Below the pieces are notes generated by a model, which had not been told where the DNA came from, did no database searches, and worked only from the letters and a program-made list of their open reading frames with translations. From contig OY727102.1 in assembly GCA_963402885.1 (NCBI GenBank), forward strand, positions 12,214,001 through 12,278,000: 64,000 nt of DNA. Direction: 5' to 3'. The position numbers and the translations under genes are program-made. The stretch's first letter is position 1; each line of letters starts with the position of its first letter. This document shows positions 13,401 to 28,400 of this stretch, piece after piece. The stretch is from Antedon bifida (lineage: Eukaryota; Echinodermata; Crinoidea; Comatulida; Antedonidae).

Positions 13401-16400
13401 AAATAAAAAAAAACAAATGTACGTCATTATACTTCTTGTAATTATCTTAAATTTGTTAAGCCTATTCAATTTTCTACACAGTCATGCCTTTGAAAAAAAC
13501 AAACATAAATTACAATAAATAGCCAATTTTCATTATGTATAAACAATATCCCATTGTATTCTTCTTAAGTCCATCGCTTCCACTTAGATTTGCCCATTGT
13601 ATGTCATAACCTTTTAAACTTGATGAACTGTATTCCACTAGGAATTTTGTACCCATCAATAATTTATGAGGAAAGTTATAATGTATAACTAATACAAAAA
13701 TAAATTATTAAAAATTTGATGGAAATCATTAAAAAAATTTAAAAATAATTTATGTTGAAACGACAATCCACAAGGAATTATATATCCATTAATAATGTAT
13801 GTGGAAAATTATATTATGTGTAATTCAAAAATAATTGTTTATAGAAATCAATATGAAGATAATTTGTTGATTTATGTTGAAATGATATACAGTTTGAACC
13901 TATATGGATACCTCTCTCATTGAAGCCAAGAAACATTGATATTATTTGTATCTACAATAATCCTTGCATTGCGTACTCTCATCTCATCTGTAGCCATATC
14001 TTGTACGCAAAAACAAACATTTTGATCTCAAATTTAAGATTTTTTTTCTAATTATAATTAGAATACAGTTTTCAGGGCTAAAAAAATCATGTAATATTAA
14101 ATATGAACAAACACAATTGACAGATTGCAATGAAAGTGTAATACATAATTTTGTCTCTATTGGTCAAACCTCCCATCATCAGCCACTCCCTGTAAGTGGA
14201 CACGCCTGCCCGACTCGTGTGTGTTCTTATTTGAGGGTCAACTGTATACAAAAAGCTTAAAACTATTTGCTTTAAATAATAATAATTGGGTACCGTACAT
14301 TTCAAAATGGAAAATTTTGAAAATAAAAAAATATATGTTTATATTTTATATTTGTATGATAGTTGTTTATGAGCTGTTTATTACGAATTGCAGTTCAATT
14401 TAGCATAGTAAGAGATTTAAAGAGGTTCCAAATAGGTTTATACACTTGAATATTTCCAGATATTTATTTTTTTTTCAATTTTGTAAATATTTTTTATTTT
14501 TATATAGTTGTCTGGTATAGTACTAGTACTAGTATAGTATTATGCAGATTCTTAAAAATTATTAAAATCAAAACATCACAAAATCTAAACTCTCTTCAAT
14601 GACTTTATTTTCTGCTGAATTATTATTTTAAAATATCAGAAAATGGATATGATAATTTTAGTAATTGATGAGCTTAGAAGATCCGCTATCTTAACAGAAT
14701 GTCAATCAAACTATCTGTTTAGTCAAATGAAGGTGAATAACATTATGTTGAAAGGCTAAAATATCATCATCTATTGCAATGTTTTGTTGAAATATAATAT
14801 GTTTGGAACAGATCATTTAAATACACTGTAATAATTATGTAACATGATGGAGTAAAAGGTTTTTTTTCTCCCTGTAATAATTATGTAACATGATGGAGTA
14901 AAAGGTTTTTTTTCTCCCACAATTATGTGAAATTAAAAAATGATATCATCTGTAGGTTCACATGCTTCGAAGATAATTGAATAATCAGAAAATCAAATAG
15001 CGTAAATTTTGACAAAAAATGTGATGTGCCCATATATGGACATGATGCTGTACCCATAATGTGGACATGATGATGTCGTATCACTACCATATTTGGCCAT
15101 ATCACTACCATATTTGGGCACATCACATTTCTTTTGTCAAGTTTAATAATAGTGTAGACAAAGCTTATACTGTACCTTTTATTTTTTTGTTAGATTCGCT
15201 CCTAAATATTGATTAATTTCGATATCAGTCTATTTGTAATACCCACTCAAAAATCTAAATTTGGATACTAGAAAGTACTGTTTTTAATTTTCTCCCTCTC
15301 ACAGATAAACTGTTCACACTTCTAGTACATCCTTGTGAATATACAGCAGTTCCCACACTGCAAATTCCTAGCTATTTCTGAACTAGAACATTGAGGTTAC
15401 AGTAAATGGAATCTTTTATAAGGATACAATTGGGACCAGAAAGTGCATTTGGTTTATATATTTCTCAATCGCCAATGTTGTCTCGTTTAATTTGGTGCAT
15501 CATAATTTATTGAAAATATCATATTTTCAATTTAAAAAAGAATCAATTTTTTATTTTGTGGCAAAACCTTATTTAATATGATTATCCATAGGATAAAAAT
15601 GGATAAAACATTGTCCACATATGGGTCAACTTTTTTCAAGATTTTTCTTATTAGATGTATATTCTATCCCTTTACACCCAATATTATAAATGTTTAAAGA
15701 ATTGGTTTTAATTGTACAATGTTCTATTGTATGATAAAGAAGAAATAAACAAAACAAGTACAATAACGACAACCAAGAAGCAACATCATAGATGGACTAG
15801 ACGGTCAACTCCAACACAGCTTGAAAAGCGTTCCACCATGAAGAGACATCGCCCAATATCGGCTACATCAATAGCCAATTGTATGTTCCCGTTTGTCAAG
15901 CCCACTACGTACTCGCACGTAACGCCTGCATTGCATCGTGTTGAGCATATTTATATTATATATAAGTATTCAAGTTATGTGCACTGACTTTTAGCAAGAA
16001 TTGACAGTATTCATTTTATTATTTTATTTTTAACGTTACTAGTTGACTCTCTAGAAGTATATTCTATTTTTTATACTAAAGTGAGGAGAACTCAAAACCC
16101 ATGTGATGGAATAGCTGATCATAACTGTTGTTGCCATTTTAACCTATCTGGCTGTATGATGTAGGTTATCTTTTTTTGGTTGAATGTATAAGCTTTATTT
16201 GAACATGATTTCACTCGTTTCACTCATCAGGTTGTAAACAAAGTCATAATAATGCTATCAAATGTGTGATAAAAATCAAAAGAAGTATTGCACAAATATT
16301 TACTATGCTACATCAAAATAAAAATGAGGGCATGATCCTACTTTGCCTGTATCTTATAGATCTGATAATAATGTAAAGATTATGTTTCATAAATCAACTG

Positions 16401-19400
16401 AAAATACCATTTTCACTGCAAAAACAACTTGCAACCATAGTCTAATTTCTGATAATTTTTTTTCTACTTTTGCCTCCCATACCTAGGCCTATCATACTGT
16501 TGTTTATTAGAACCATGGAGAAATAAGTTATTTCTCCATGTTAGAACATTTCACATAAGTTGAGAATTCCCAGAGGGGCCCTCTAGAGTTCAAGAAAGTT
16601 ACACAGAACATTGTGTGTATATTTTTCCTTCATAATTTTTCACTGTAAATGATTTAACCACTGAATACTTCAAAACAAATTTGAATAAAAGAAAAAAATA
16701 ATATTAGAACGATTAAAGAAAAGCAAAAAAATTCATGTAAACTATTATAGCCAAACATGATAAGGAACTATCTACTATAGATGTTTCAGGACTGCAGCTA
16801 ATCACCAGACCTGCAGATGATCATAATTTATTTTAGTCAACATCCACAAAGACAAGACAAAAAGAGGATTTCTTCAACAATTGTTTATTCAATTAATTCA
16901 TATTTATTCAAAAGTTAATCTTGGACAGTTTTTTTGGCTTTGCCAACACAAAAATAATTGTGTTAAACCGATTTAAGTAAGGCCACATTTGTAGATTTAA
17001 AAAAACTAATCTCTTGGTGTAACTGTTTACTTTCATCTTTTAGTTTGTTTTTTCGTATGTACTGTACACAAATACGAATGATCTGTACCATTGCTTTGGG
17101 CTGTCATTGGTTGCTGGAAATTACCCATTCATTTTATTGGGATTATAGTATGTTGTATAATAGTACATGTTTACACTGGTTATGTAACTCCCGTTTCTTT
17201 AATTACAATAGTGTTGTTAGTACTGCTTAAATACTTCCATTGAACAGGTAGCAATTGTTATGTCCTAATCAATACTGCTAGCAGTTTGTAAGCACTGTGA
17301 TAGTATATTGGTGTTTGTACTTTGTGTTGTGGCTAAAATAATGCAGGTTTTACTTCTGGTCATTGATTTCCACCCGTAACACGGAAGTATGACAAAATGT
17401 TTAGTTACACTTTTCCAAGTACTGTAAACCTCCTCATTATCTGTTTTTACCTATTGCTGGCTACTTCATAGCATTCCATAGCTTTGCATCTAATTGAGGA
17501 CCAAGTTCTTTTTCACTTTGTTGTTTCTGTCTTAAATTTCTAATGTTCTCAATTGCTTTCTAGTACTTATTTACAGTATTTTATAGATTGTTTTTTTCTA
17601 TGGTCCAGTTTTGAAACGCATTACAAACAAAATTATGATTTTACTTTTGAAAAAGACACTGTAATAATTCCATAACAATTCCATATAACAGACAATGGAC
17701 TTCCAGTTAAGTATTTCTTCTCTAAATTACCACTTATTGGGTAAATAATGTTTTCGCCATTTCGTGACATTTAAATGAAAACAAACAAAAATATATTTTA
17801 AAATCATTTTTTCAGGGGGACAATTATCTCCAAAAGTACTTGCTATTTCAACTCTCTTTACTTCTGGATGCAATAAAAAATACAACTTTGCAGCAAAGCC
17901 TTTGATAAACAATAAATTTATTTAAAAAAAAACAAGGTTGCAGTTATAGGCCTTAAAAGGACATCAAACATTTAGGTGAACTCAATCAATGTGTAAATAG
18001 AAGTTTGTGTGTATATCATACTACGTGTAGTAGCGTGGGTGAATCCCTAGTAGGGTATTAACACAGGATCTGATTAGCATCAAGGGTTCACACAAGAAAA
18101 TCAACCGTTGTTTACATTGGTATAAAAGATGCATAGAGTAGACACAGACAGTATGTGACTGGCTTCAAAAGTAAAACATTAGCTATGCATGAATGAACAC
18201 ACCTTTATTGAGTGGCCTATGGTATTATAAGTTTGAATACTTGTGAAGTTTCTTGGCACACACTTGTTTGACTCTTCAAGTCAGAGGGTAGTTTGATATA
18301 CCTAGCTCTCTTTCGGGAGTAGAAAAGGTGATTTCAAATGCAGAAACTTAAAACAAGAGATTTTTGTATGTATTGCTTTGAATTATTATTATTTATTTTA
18401 TTATATTATTTATTTATACTGTGAGACCTCTTCAGTCAAAGACTGGTCTCCCAGTGGCTGTGATGTACTAGAGTACACCTGGTAACCCCATACTTGTCTC
18501 GAAATACTAGGTTCTTTAAAGTGCACATGAGCTAGATGTGTACACTGGACCTACGGTTTATAGTTTTATTTTATTAGAATAGTTAATTTTCCTAAACTCA
18601 AATGATGTTTTTTGTTTAGGCTTAATCAGAATATTTTGTAGAATCACGGAGTAATATTTATTCCATGGTACAATCAGTTGTTCCCTGGTACAATTCAGGT
18701 ACTCAGTCACTATACATTATATTTGTGTAGCAAGTATTTTTATTTTGTGAATTTATAAAGTGCATTTTTATAAAAATTTAGTAGACTGTAGTTATACAGA
18801 ATTATTGGTACCTGTACATAAAGGTCATTGACATCTGTTTTAGGTGGTACGGTACCTAAATTTGATAATAATGGACGCTACTTATTTTCGTAATCCTATA
18901 GATAATGCTTTGCATCATATTAGTTGATTTCATCACTTAATTGAGGATGGCTTAGATATTTATTTAATTTAGTGGTCTGTAAATTTACTTGAGTGTATTC
19001 GTTTATATAGCACTGAATAAGCAGGGAGATGAAACCCTGATACAAGAGAGACATTGTTCACTGTGTGCAATATGTTTGTTGTAAAACGTTTATGTTTTTT
19101 TTTGTTGGTAAAGGTAGGGGCTTGTGAGTTGGAGGTGAGTGGTATTCAGATTCTGATGATGATTAATCTAGTAATCTGTTACATCTGTAGGCCCAACAGA
19201 TACAAAATTGTTAGTGATGCCACTGAATATTGCTATTGTTAATTTCCGGGTGAAATTGTTTTTCTTTTTGTTTTGTATATTTTGTATATAAATGTACTAA
19301 ACTAAAGGAAATGAAATGAATTCGAAAAAAAAGCATTCAGTAGAGATGTTCATAAAACAAAAATTTTTAAAAATTTAGCTTCAAGAAATTTTCTTTTAGC

Positions 19401-22400
19401 TTTTTTTATTTGTATGCATGTAAAGTTGGAAAATGTTGATATTAAAAGGTGTAATTTAATTAGGCTAAGTTGTGTGGAAACACAAAATACATTTGACATA
19501 TGCCTTATGTCTGCAGTTTACTTTATTTTGTCACTGACGAAATATCCAGTAGATACCGCTCACCTTTCCTAAATCCATTCAATACCCAGTTTTACCATTT
19601 AATAATTTCCATAGGTAGGCCTACATCATATGTAGTACAATGACTAGGTAAAAGGGATTGTGCATAAATGTTATTTAGTTTTATATGCACCACACACTGT
19701 ATGAAAAAAAAAAGAAGAATCGCTGGAGCAATAGCCTTCAACTATGAAGTTTTATCCTAAAAGGAAGAAGAAGAAGAAGAAGAAGAAGAAGAAGAAGAAA
19801 AGAAAACAATCTTCTCTGAATGCTATGGAGGGATCTTTGAGAACTTGCTAAAAACAAATTTACAGAGAAACACCTTTGATGTACAGTAACTTGAGACTGA
19901 TCAGAAACTTTAAAAAATGTTTTGTTGATGTTTTTGTATATAAACAAAAATAAGTTTTTTTAATGAACGTTTCTTTTTATAAATGTCTATTTCTTTTCCA
20001 GATGAACGGGATGAAGTTCAGAAAAAGACATTTACCAAATGGGTAAACCAAAACTTGAGAAAGGTTAGTTTTTGAATGAACCCACTTTTTCCTAGTGCAC
20101 TATTCAAACTAGAGACTATCAGCAGTGAAAATGGCTAATACGTAAACCAAGCTGCTTATGACTATTTATTGACTGATCCTACGGAACATTTTATCTACTA
20201 AGCTAGGTCTAAAACAATATTTTCTAATTTTGACCCCTCTCCCCTTTTTTTGGTGTCTAGGCCCACCTACAATCAGGCCTTTCCCATTATTGAAAAAAAA
20301 AAAGAACCCTGGATAAACCAAAGATACCATAATCTTGAATATTTTTCTAACACTATTTGACATTTTACCATGATTTGACAACCAAACTAATACAGGATAC
20401 AATAACTAGATAAAGATCATATACACACTCCCTATCATGTGTCTATCATTGTATGAAAAGGCAGGCTTATTTTAATAGTATTAACAAGGGATTATTAACA
20501 TTTTTTTATGAATTTTGTGGTCAGTTGGTATAAAGAGTCTTTGTTAGTCTTTAAATAAATAATAAATGGAAATTGATTAACATATTTTCATTAAACAAAA
20601 TTTCTTGGAAAGTTTTAATGAGCGGTGCAGTTGAATGAGTGGTGCTGTTGAATGAGCGGTGCTGTTGAATGAGCGGTGCTGTTGAATGAGCGGTGCTGTT
20701 GAATGAGCGGTGCTGTTGAATGAGCGGTGCTGTTGAATGAGCGGTGCTGTTGAATGAGCGGTGCTGTTGAATGAGCGGTGCTGTTGAATGAGCGGTGCTG
20801 TTGAATGAGCGGTGCTGTTGAATGAGCGGTGCTGTTGAATGAGCGGTGCTGTTGAATGAGCGGTGCTGTTGAATGAGCGGTGCTGTTGAATGAGCGGTGC
20901 TGTTGAATGAGCGGTGCTGTTGAATGAGCGGTGCAGTGGTGCATTTGAATAGATGGTGTAAGTTGAATAGGTGGTGTAAATAATTAAGCGGTACAATTAA
21001 ATAAATGGTGTCAGTTGAATAGGCGGTACAGTTAAATAAGAGCTGCAGTTGTGCAGTTGAATGGGCGATGGAGTTAATGGATGGTGCGGTGCATTTATAC
21101 CAACTTGTTATAACCGTTAAAGTACATTTCCATTTCATGGAAGGTGAACTATTATTTGTTTGATTGAACTTTTTACATTTTAACAAAATAGAAAGTAAAT
21201 ACATTGAGCCTTTATCAAACTGTGGTATAAAATGACAAAATATGAACTAAAACATTAAATAGGGCTAAAAATTAAATGGGCCAATTTTAGATGTGGGCAA
21301 ATAACCGATTTACTATGTGTTTCAGGTGCTGAGAGGGGTATGCTCAATTTCCGCATATTGGGTTGAACATTACACTACCGTATATTTCGGTGTATAAGTC
21401 GCACTTTTGATACGCAAATTTGACCTCTAAATTAAGGGTGCGTCTTATAAACCGAACATAAATGCCTCACCACACAGATTGTACATATCGTCACCTTGTT
21501 GGCTAGGCCTAAGTAGGCTTAGCTACAGTGTACTAACGTAACAGCAACCTGCTTCTGCCTAGTTTTCAAGGCATTTTAGCGTGATGTTATACTAAATATG
21601 ATGAAAAGATTTGTTCATTATGGAGCTGTTTCAGGCACTCCGATAAAATTTCATTTTTAAACGTTTACAATTGGAATAGTATTTATTTATAGTTATACGC
21701 ACGATCGCCGACCGCCGTACCCCCAGCGCAAGCCCTTCTTGGCGGCCACATGGTGTACAGTATTCGACTAGTATATTCTCCAGTTGATTATAGCATGGAC
21801 CTAGCGTACACACTTCTCGGATACATAGATAATAACCGAATACGATTGTCTGTGAAATGATCGAGCGAGGCTAGCCCACAAACGTGCGTGTTACACACAC
21901 GGTTATGCACTCGATGTTGCGGGTGCGAAACTCATGAATAACAAGTTAGAAAGAACTTGTTGAGGCTGGGCGCGGCCGAGCCTAGGTAAGGAAAAACCTC
22001 AATAAAGGACGCCGTTGTAGATATAACAAAATATATTATTACAATAATATTGATTACAATTTAAAAAAACATTGTTTTGATGAAATATAAAGTGCGTCTT
22101 ATACATCGACGATATAAAAAATACCGATATTTTACTCTCAGTTAGGGGATGCGTCTTATACACAGGTGCGACTTATACACCGAAATATACGGTATCTATG
22201 ATCACCATGTTCGACGCCCCTGTGCGTTCATTGATAGTTTAAAGGGTGATCGTGTAAAAAAAGTATTAGTGGTATGCTGTAATAAAAAAAAACCTACAAC
22301 ACTCCTTTTCCTTACACATTACCCTCTTTAAACTGCTAATATACATTGAACAAGGCCAACAGTAATTAGCTGTAATGAAATCTCATTTAAGGAAATCTCC

Positions 22401-25400
22401 CATAGGGATCGTTGGTATTGTTCATTGAGTGTTAGCTAACAATGGTGGCTGAGAACTATAAACTCACCTGTTTCAAGGCAATGTGGGGGAATCCATTGTT
22501 TTCCTATTTAAACTCACTTGTTTCAGGGCTGTGTGGGGTTACTCATTGTTTTCATATTTATCTTGTGGTTTCTTAAATGTGCACCTAAAGCTACAATTTA
22601 AATGTTTTTGATTAAATATTTATTTCAAATGATGTTTTTAATTATTTGAATCCAAATTAGATTATTTTAAGATTAAATGTTGTAGTAGTTTATACTGTAC
22701 CTCTACAACATTTTTTCATACATTATATATTTCTGTGAGTGAGCTTACCTGGTGTGCAAGCTGTATTACGTTTAGCAAAGTTAAACAATGTGCCGTATAC
22801 CGACCTTCATCCTATATGTGATACTGTAGTATAGCAAGAGATTATTTAGGATAGGTTAAGTTAATATTAGGAGTTAGATGCTAATGGTATGGACCTGTTG
22901 CTGTCAGTAGATGCGACACTGCAGGATGTATTTAAGATGATTTAAGAAAAAATATTTGAAAAAAACTACAGAAAAAAAATTACCACAATTTGTATTTGAA
23001 ATTAACAAAATCCGACATCATTTCCTTGGCAGTCTGGTAGAGGAAGGTTGATAGAAATGTTTAAAGTGTTTTGATTAGTTGGTAAATACATTCACATTAA
23101 GAAGTATGTTTAAGTGGTTGAAACTAAAGGTAAACAATTGTTTTGCCAGGATGGGTACTCAACACCTGGGTTGTCCTTCAAACATTTGTTATTCAAGCCA
23201 TACAATTAAAAACAAGTAGTATATATTACTATTATTTGTCAAAAAGAACAAAATGATTGCTGTTTTTAAAAGAATATTAAAATAAGAATCAATTAAAAAT
23301 AGCTACAATACATGTTTGTTTCAAATGTAGTTCACTTGTTTGAGGTCGTGCCTATATTTCTTACTGGTAAAGTAAAATTTACGATTCCCATAGGTTGTAT
23401 AGTGGTTGTTGTGATTTTTAAAACATTTTTAATGAGTCTAGATGAATGTTGCTGGGCAACAATAAGTATCTGAACATGGTCATTAAAATATTTACTGAAA
23501 ATGAGATATCATTAATTTAATATCAACCACTAATTTTACTATCATGAAATTTGTTTAAAAAATATATGTTCTTCATATAGTATAAGGTGTATTAAATTAT
23601 ATAATATTTAATAAACAGTACAAACATAATAATATTATTAATAGTAATAAATGGATATTGACTGCAAGTAATAAATATACTTTATTAAATATATAAAAAA
23701 ATATCTACACCCATGCATAACTCCTATGTATATATACATAATTTTTTGGACATGGCATCTATGTCCTTTGAGCCAACCATGATTCAGGTATTTACCATTG
23801 TAATAGAAAGAACAATAAACAAGAAGTGAATTATATAAAGTAAGATAAAACAAACAGTTGATAGGGTTTACATTTGAGTACATTGTATTTTTGTGGATGC
23901 ACTCATAAAGCAATTGGGGCTATGCCCTATCAGTCTAACACTGCCAGTAAAGAAGATCAAATAAAAGTATACATTATATAAAAAAGAAAACCAACCCTTA
24001 ATAGGACCTAGTTGAGTAATTACATTACATTAGCATTTTTTTGTGGACTTAATATTATCATCTTTACACATAAAGCTTGAACCATTGGTTTATGCCTTTT
24101 CAGTCATGCACCGCCAACATCAGAACAAATAAAGTATATAACGTTATATACAGTAAATAAGATAAAACAAACCATTGATGGGGGCCTAGATTAGAATAAT
24201 AACACTACATTATTTTTGTGGACTTAGCTATTACCCATAAATCATAAGCGGGGCTATGCCCTTTCAGTCAAGCCTTGATAGAAAGATAAGTAAAGTATAT
24301 AAAATTTAATATTTAATAAGATAAATTAAACCAATTGAAAGGACCTAAAGATTAGAATATTAAAACTACATTATTTTTGTGGACTTATCTGTACCCATAA
24401 AGCTTAAGCGGGGCTATGCCCTTTCAGTCAAACACCAACGTCAGCTCTTGATAGAAAGATAAATATATAAAATTTGATATATAATAAGATAAATAAACCA
24501 ATTGAAAGGGCCTAGATTAGAAAATAACATTACATTATTTTTGTGGACTTATCTGTACAAAAGCTTAAGTCATTGGGGACTATGCCCTTTCAGTCAACAC
24601 CACCTTAAACTTTACACCATTATATTTGTTGGATATGGGTGCTCTTTTAACACCCACACACAACATAGAAAACAAGCGATTGAAGTGGGTAATTCAGTTG
24701 AATGACCCACTCAAGCAAATATAATTTGTAAAAATTAAAGAAATATTGACATAAAGTATTATATTGTGATATCCATAATGTAGAAACATTTCCACTTGCA
24801 CAGTAATCTGCTATTATTTTTTTCAAAATTAAACCTATTGTTATGATGATTGAAATTTAATGTATTTTAGAGTAATTCGTTGGAATGTACTGTATTTGTG
24901 CTATTTGAACAAAAGTATAGTAATTAAAACATTCTTTTACTGCTGGGAGATTAGTATGTACTGTACTTGCATTTTGTTTTCTTGAGGTACATGTACTTTA
25001 TTTCAAATCAAGTATACAATCGCATTGTTTTACAGTAGGTCCTTTTTTCTGCTGCGAAAAAATAACCGATTATAAACTATAAATTTCTTGGCAGCAAAAA
25101 CATGAAAAATTGTCAATATACTGGCATGGCAGCCTGAAAATAATGGTTAAAATGCCATTTAGCTGGTTATCGCTTTACAACTTTTGACTGCAGCGCAAAG
25201 TAACGGTTATTTGATTTTAATTCAGTCAACTACTATACGACTTTGTATGTTTGATATGTGAGCTCATAGCATTTTGGGTAACTCTCCTAGACTTGCACCC
25301 TCTGATTTTTGGAAGCACAAATTTACTGCAGAAATGAAATTTTATTTATAATTTTTAAATTAATGGTTTAGTCGACGCTATGCAGCAGAAACACACCTTT

Positions 25401-28400
25401 TTATAACATTGCATACATCCAGTTTTAAGAGCCACTGAAATATTTGAGAAAAAGACTGGGTTTTCATTTCGGTTTTGGTTGAAACAAGGATCTAATTTGT
25501 AATTGTTCACAAGGATTTAGATGAAATTTTATTTATTAGTATTTTTATTCATTGTTCTAATGTGTAAAAATGGCAATAGAATTGAGTACACTAAACTCGA
25601 GAATAAAAAAAAATAAAATTGTTTTTATTTGCAATGAAGAATTATGGGAAATGCTATGCTATAATAAAAATAGAACAATAATAGGACTGAATAGCTGTAC
25701 TAATACTCGTTATTGACCATTTAAGTACAATGATGAGGTACTATTAGCAAGTATAGTACCTCATCATTGTACTCGAACTGTAATATTAACTGTTAAGTGT
25801 CTACATAGCCTATAGTATTTGAATTGAAAAGACCTGTGTAACAGTACACTCTAGCCTAGTAGTAGCCCATAGCCAGAGGGGGTTTTTTATGGTTTGGGCA
25901 AACCCCCTTTTACAGAGAAACCAGCCCCTTTAATCTACAGTGGACCTTCCCTTAATCTGCAGCAGAACCCTCCCTTAATCTACAGCAAACCCCAACCCAC
26001 AACATAACCACTACCCCTAAACAAAAATCCATCCATATTATTATTTATAAAGCTCTATAATTTGATGTTCTGTATATGTGTATAATTTAGTAATCATCAC
26101 TTCAATAATTAAAAATTGTTTCGACCTATGCATAAAACAAAACAATCAAATATCCAAAAAACATTAAATGTTGAGATTAGATGCTAGCATACTTAGGATA
26201 AAATCTTACTGGGCAGCATATTGGCCTAGTCGAGCGTAGATTAGTATGACCATGGAAGAAGTAAAGGTTACTAGAATCTAGTTTAATTTCTGGTTGAAAC
26301 ACATTCCATACTCCACTATTGCAGCTTCATTTCCTCCTTTAAACTCTTACTTTTTTCAAACAATGGGAATTCTTTTACTGTAGTGTTTTCACCTGTTCTT
26401 AATCAAGTGCACATCTACTTTCCAAAAGCCCCTTATCATGGGAAGTGTACTTTATAACATTAACCCTTTACCTAATTGTGGGTAGGCCTACTTGTGACAT
26501 TAATAAATAATTTGTTAGCTATGCTAGACAATACAGTTCCATAGAGAGAAGCAAGCTTCCCGGGGTGCATTATACCGGTCTTTTCACCATATTCATTGTT
26601 CAAATTCGAAAGCCATACCTTTATTATACTATGTTATTCCTTATTTATTTTTATCACAATGATGTGGTATACTTCAAACATTAGTTTTACATTGGTATAT
26701 TTGACTAATGGCTGGCTGTAATGGCTGACTGTAAAAGCCTTTAAAAGAAGCAGTGAGTACATAAAACTATGTATAGAAATCCATGAACTTTTTTTGAATG
26801 ATACTGCACTATCTTATATGTTGTTTGTTCATGGCAAGCTTGTTGGCAAAACATGTCCAATACTGTAACCCGTTCAGTACAATTGTACTATATCTCTACC
26901 AACCACACTATTTTTGTTTCATTGCATTCTGAACTTCCACTCTTAATGAACCAGACGTTTCAGTTTATCTTTATTTTTAAGTATAAGGAGTTAGAAATAG
27001 TACATATGTGAAAAGTTTTCTCTGATACTATTGTACTTCTTTAAAAAATGATATAGGATTAATTACATACTTGAACTTCCTGGTTTTTGGTTAGTTACGA
27101 TATCATATGTCTGCAATAAATAGTTTTTGTATGTGTCCATGGTTACAAAGATGACAAACACAAGTGACACCGCTGTGTTCAGACCATTACGTTAGATTCG
27201 CTTATCTGTCAAAAGATTTATATTATCAGCACGGTTAAAATTAAGGGTTTAGACACGATCACCGTTCCTTGTGCTTGATTTCGGGTTTGTTTATGATGCA
27301 TAACGCCGATTCAACCATTTTTATAATCAACTGCATTTTTCATAAATAACCGTAAAATCAGTGAGTGGTCGTCAACAGAAGTCGTTTGCATTACCCAAAA
27401 TGCAATGGACTCTGGTGGTCAGTTCAAACGTTACTACAGTGTAGTTGACTCAAGGTCAGCGGCTGTCAATCAAATAACTATTATTCACAGCACGACCTGT
27501 GGTAGGGAGTTTCCGTCTGAAGTGAGAACAAGCACATGTAGTTGCCCTAAACTTGCACATAGCATCATGTAGAGTTGTTTAAAAGCACAAGCAAAGTAGA
27601 CTATAATGATGCAAAAATAAACTTTATTATTTATTAATAATATTATTTAATTACTTAACAATATTGTTTGTACTCTGGAAAATACATTTTTGTTTATAAA
27701 TCAAAGTGTGCTTCCCATTGTATCTGCCCCACCTATTACACCTCATTACTTGCATTCCTATGTGTAAGCAGAACATCATCGTATACAGTAGAACAGAAAA
27801 TATATTTTGTATTCTTCTTAAAAATCGAATGGAATTGAAATAATGGAATTGGTTGGATTCATTATGTATAGTACAATGTTGCACCAGACAGTTTATATAT
27901 TCATTGACACTAATTACCTAATACATCATCACCTTCAGCAGACAGCCAGCAAAGTGATGCAGATTTAACCTATGACCTCAGAGCACAATCTATATTTCTA
28001 AGCTGTCACTTTAAAACTCAATTCTAATTCAATCTATGTATCATAATGGATCTGATTAATAATACTGCCGGTGAAAATAAGTTTATTATTATAATACATG
28101 TTAATGATTATTTTATCCAGTGCATTCTACTACCCAGATCAGCACGCAAGGAGACGATCCCCTGCTCTTCAAATAGTTCCAAAGCTTTATGTCCCATCCA
28201 TGTCCAAGTGTTCTGTAGTGATTGTAGATTTCTTGACAATTGAACATAATTAATTTTTGTATTAAAAAAATTTATATAAAAAAAGGGTTCCTACTGTAGA
28301 GTAGGTAATCTTTATATATAAACATTTTGTAAATTTAAGTTACTTCCAGCTTTGCGAGGTATCTCCTTTCTCCCAATCCACCTACAAATGTCAGAATGCA

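Larger units (their letters stand above)
5259..20001 (+). other. First long intron (about 15.6 kb from exon 1a)
   Basis: This holds the repeats and transposon remnants listed separately and one weak candidate exon at 15838. Otherwise it is AT-rich sequence in which I see no coding frame with exon-like boundaries. Enhancers may be present but cannot be read by eye. Confidence 0.7.

Noticed and set aside
20551..21204. Up to 217-residue minus-strand frame rich in [14 protein letters not shown]
   Set aside because: It is the 17-bp minisatellite read in a stop-free frame; all three frames give the same peptide.
28046..28243. Frame with a moderately complex segment near 28130-28215
   Set aside because: Neither strand shows a recognisable domain or exon-like splice sites in a fitting phase; probably an old repeat fragment.
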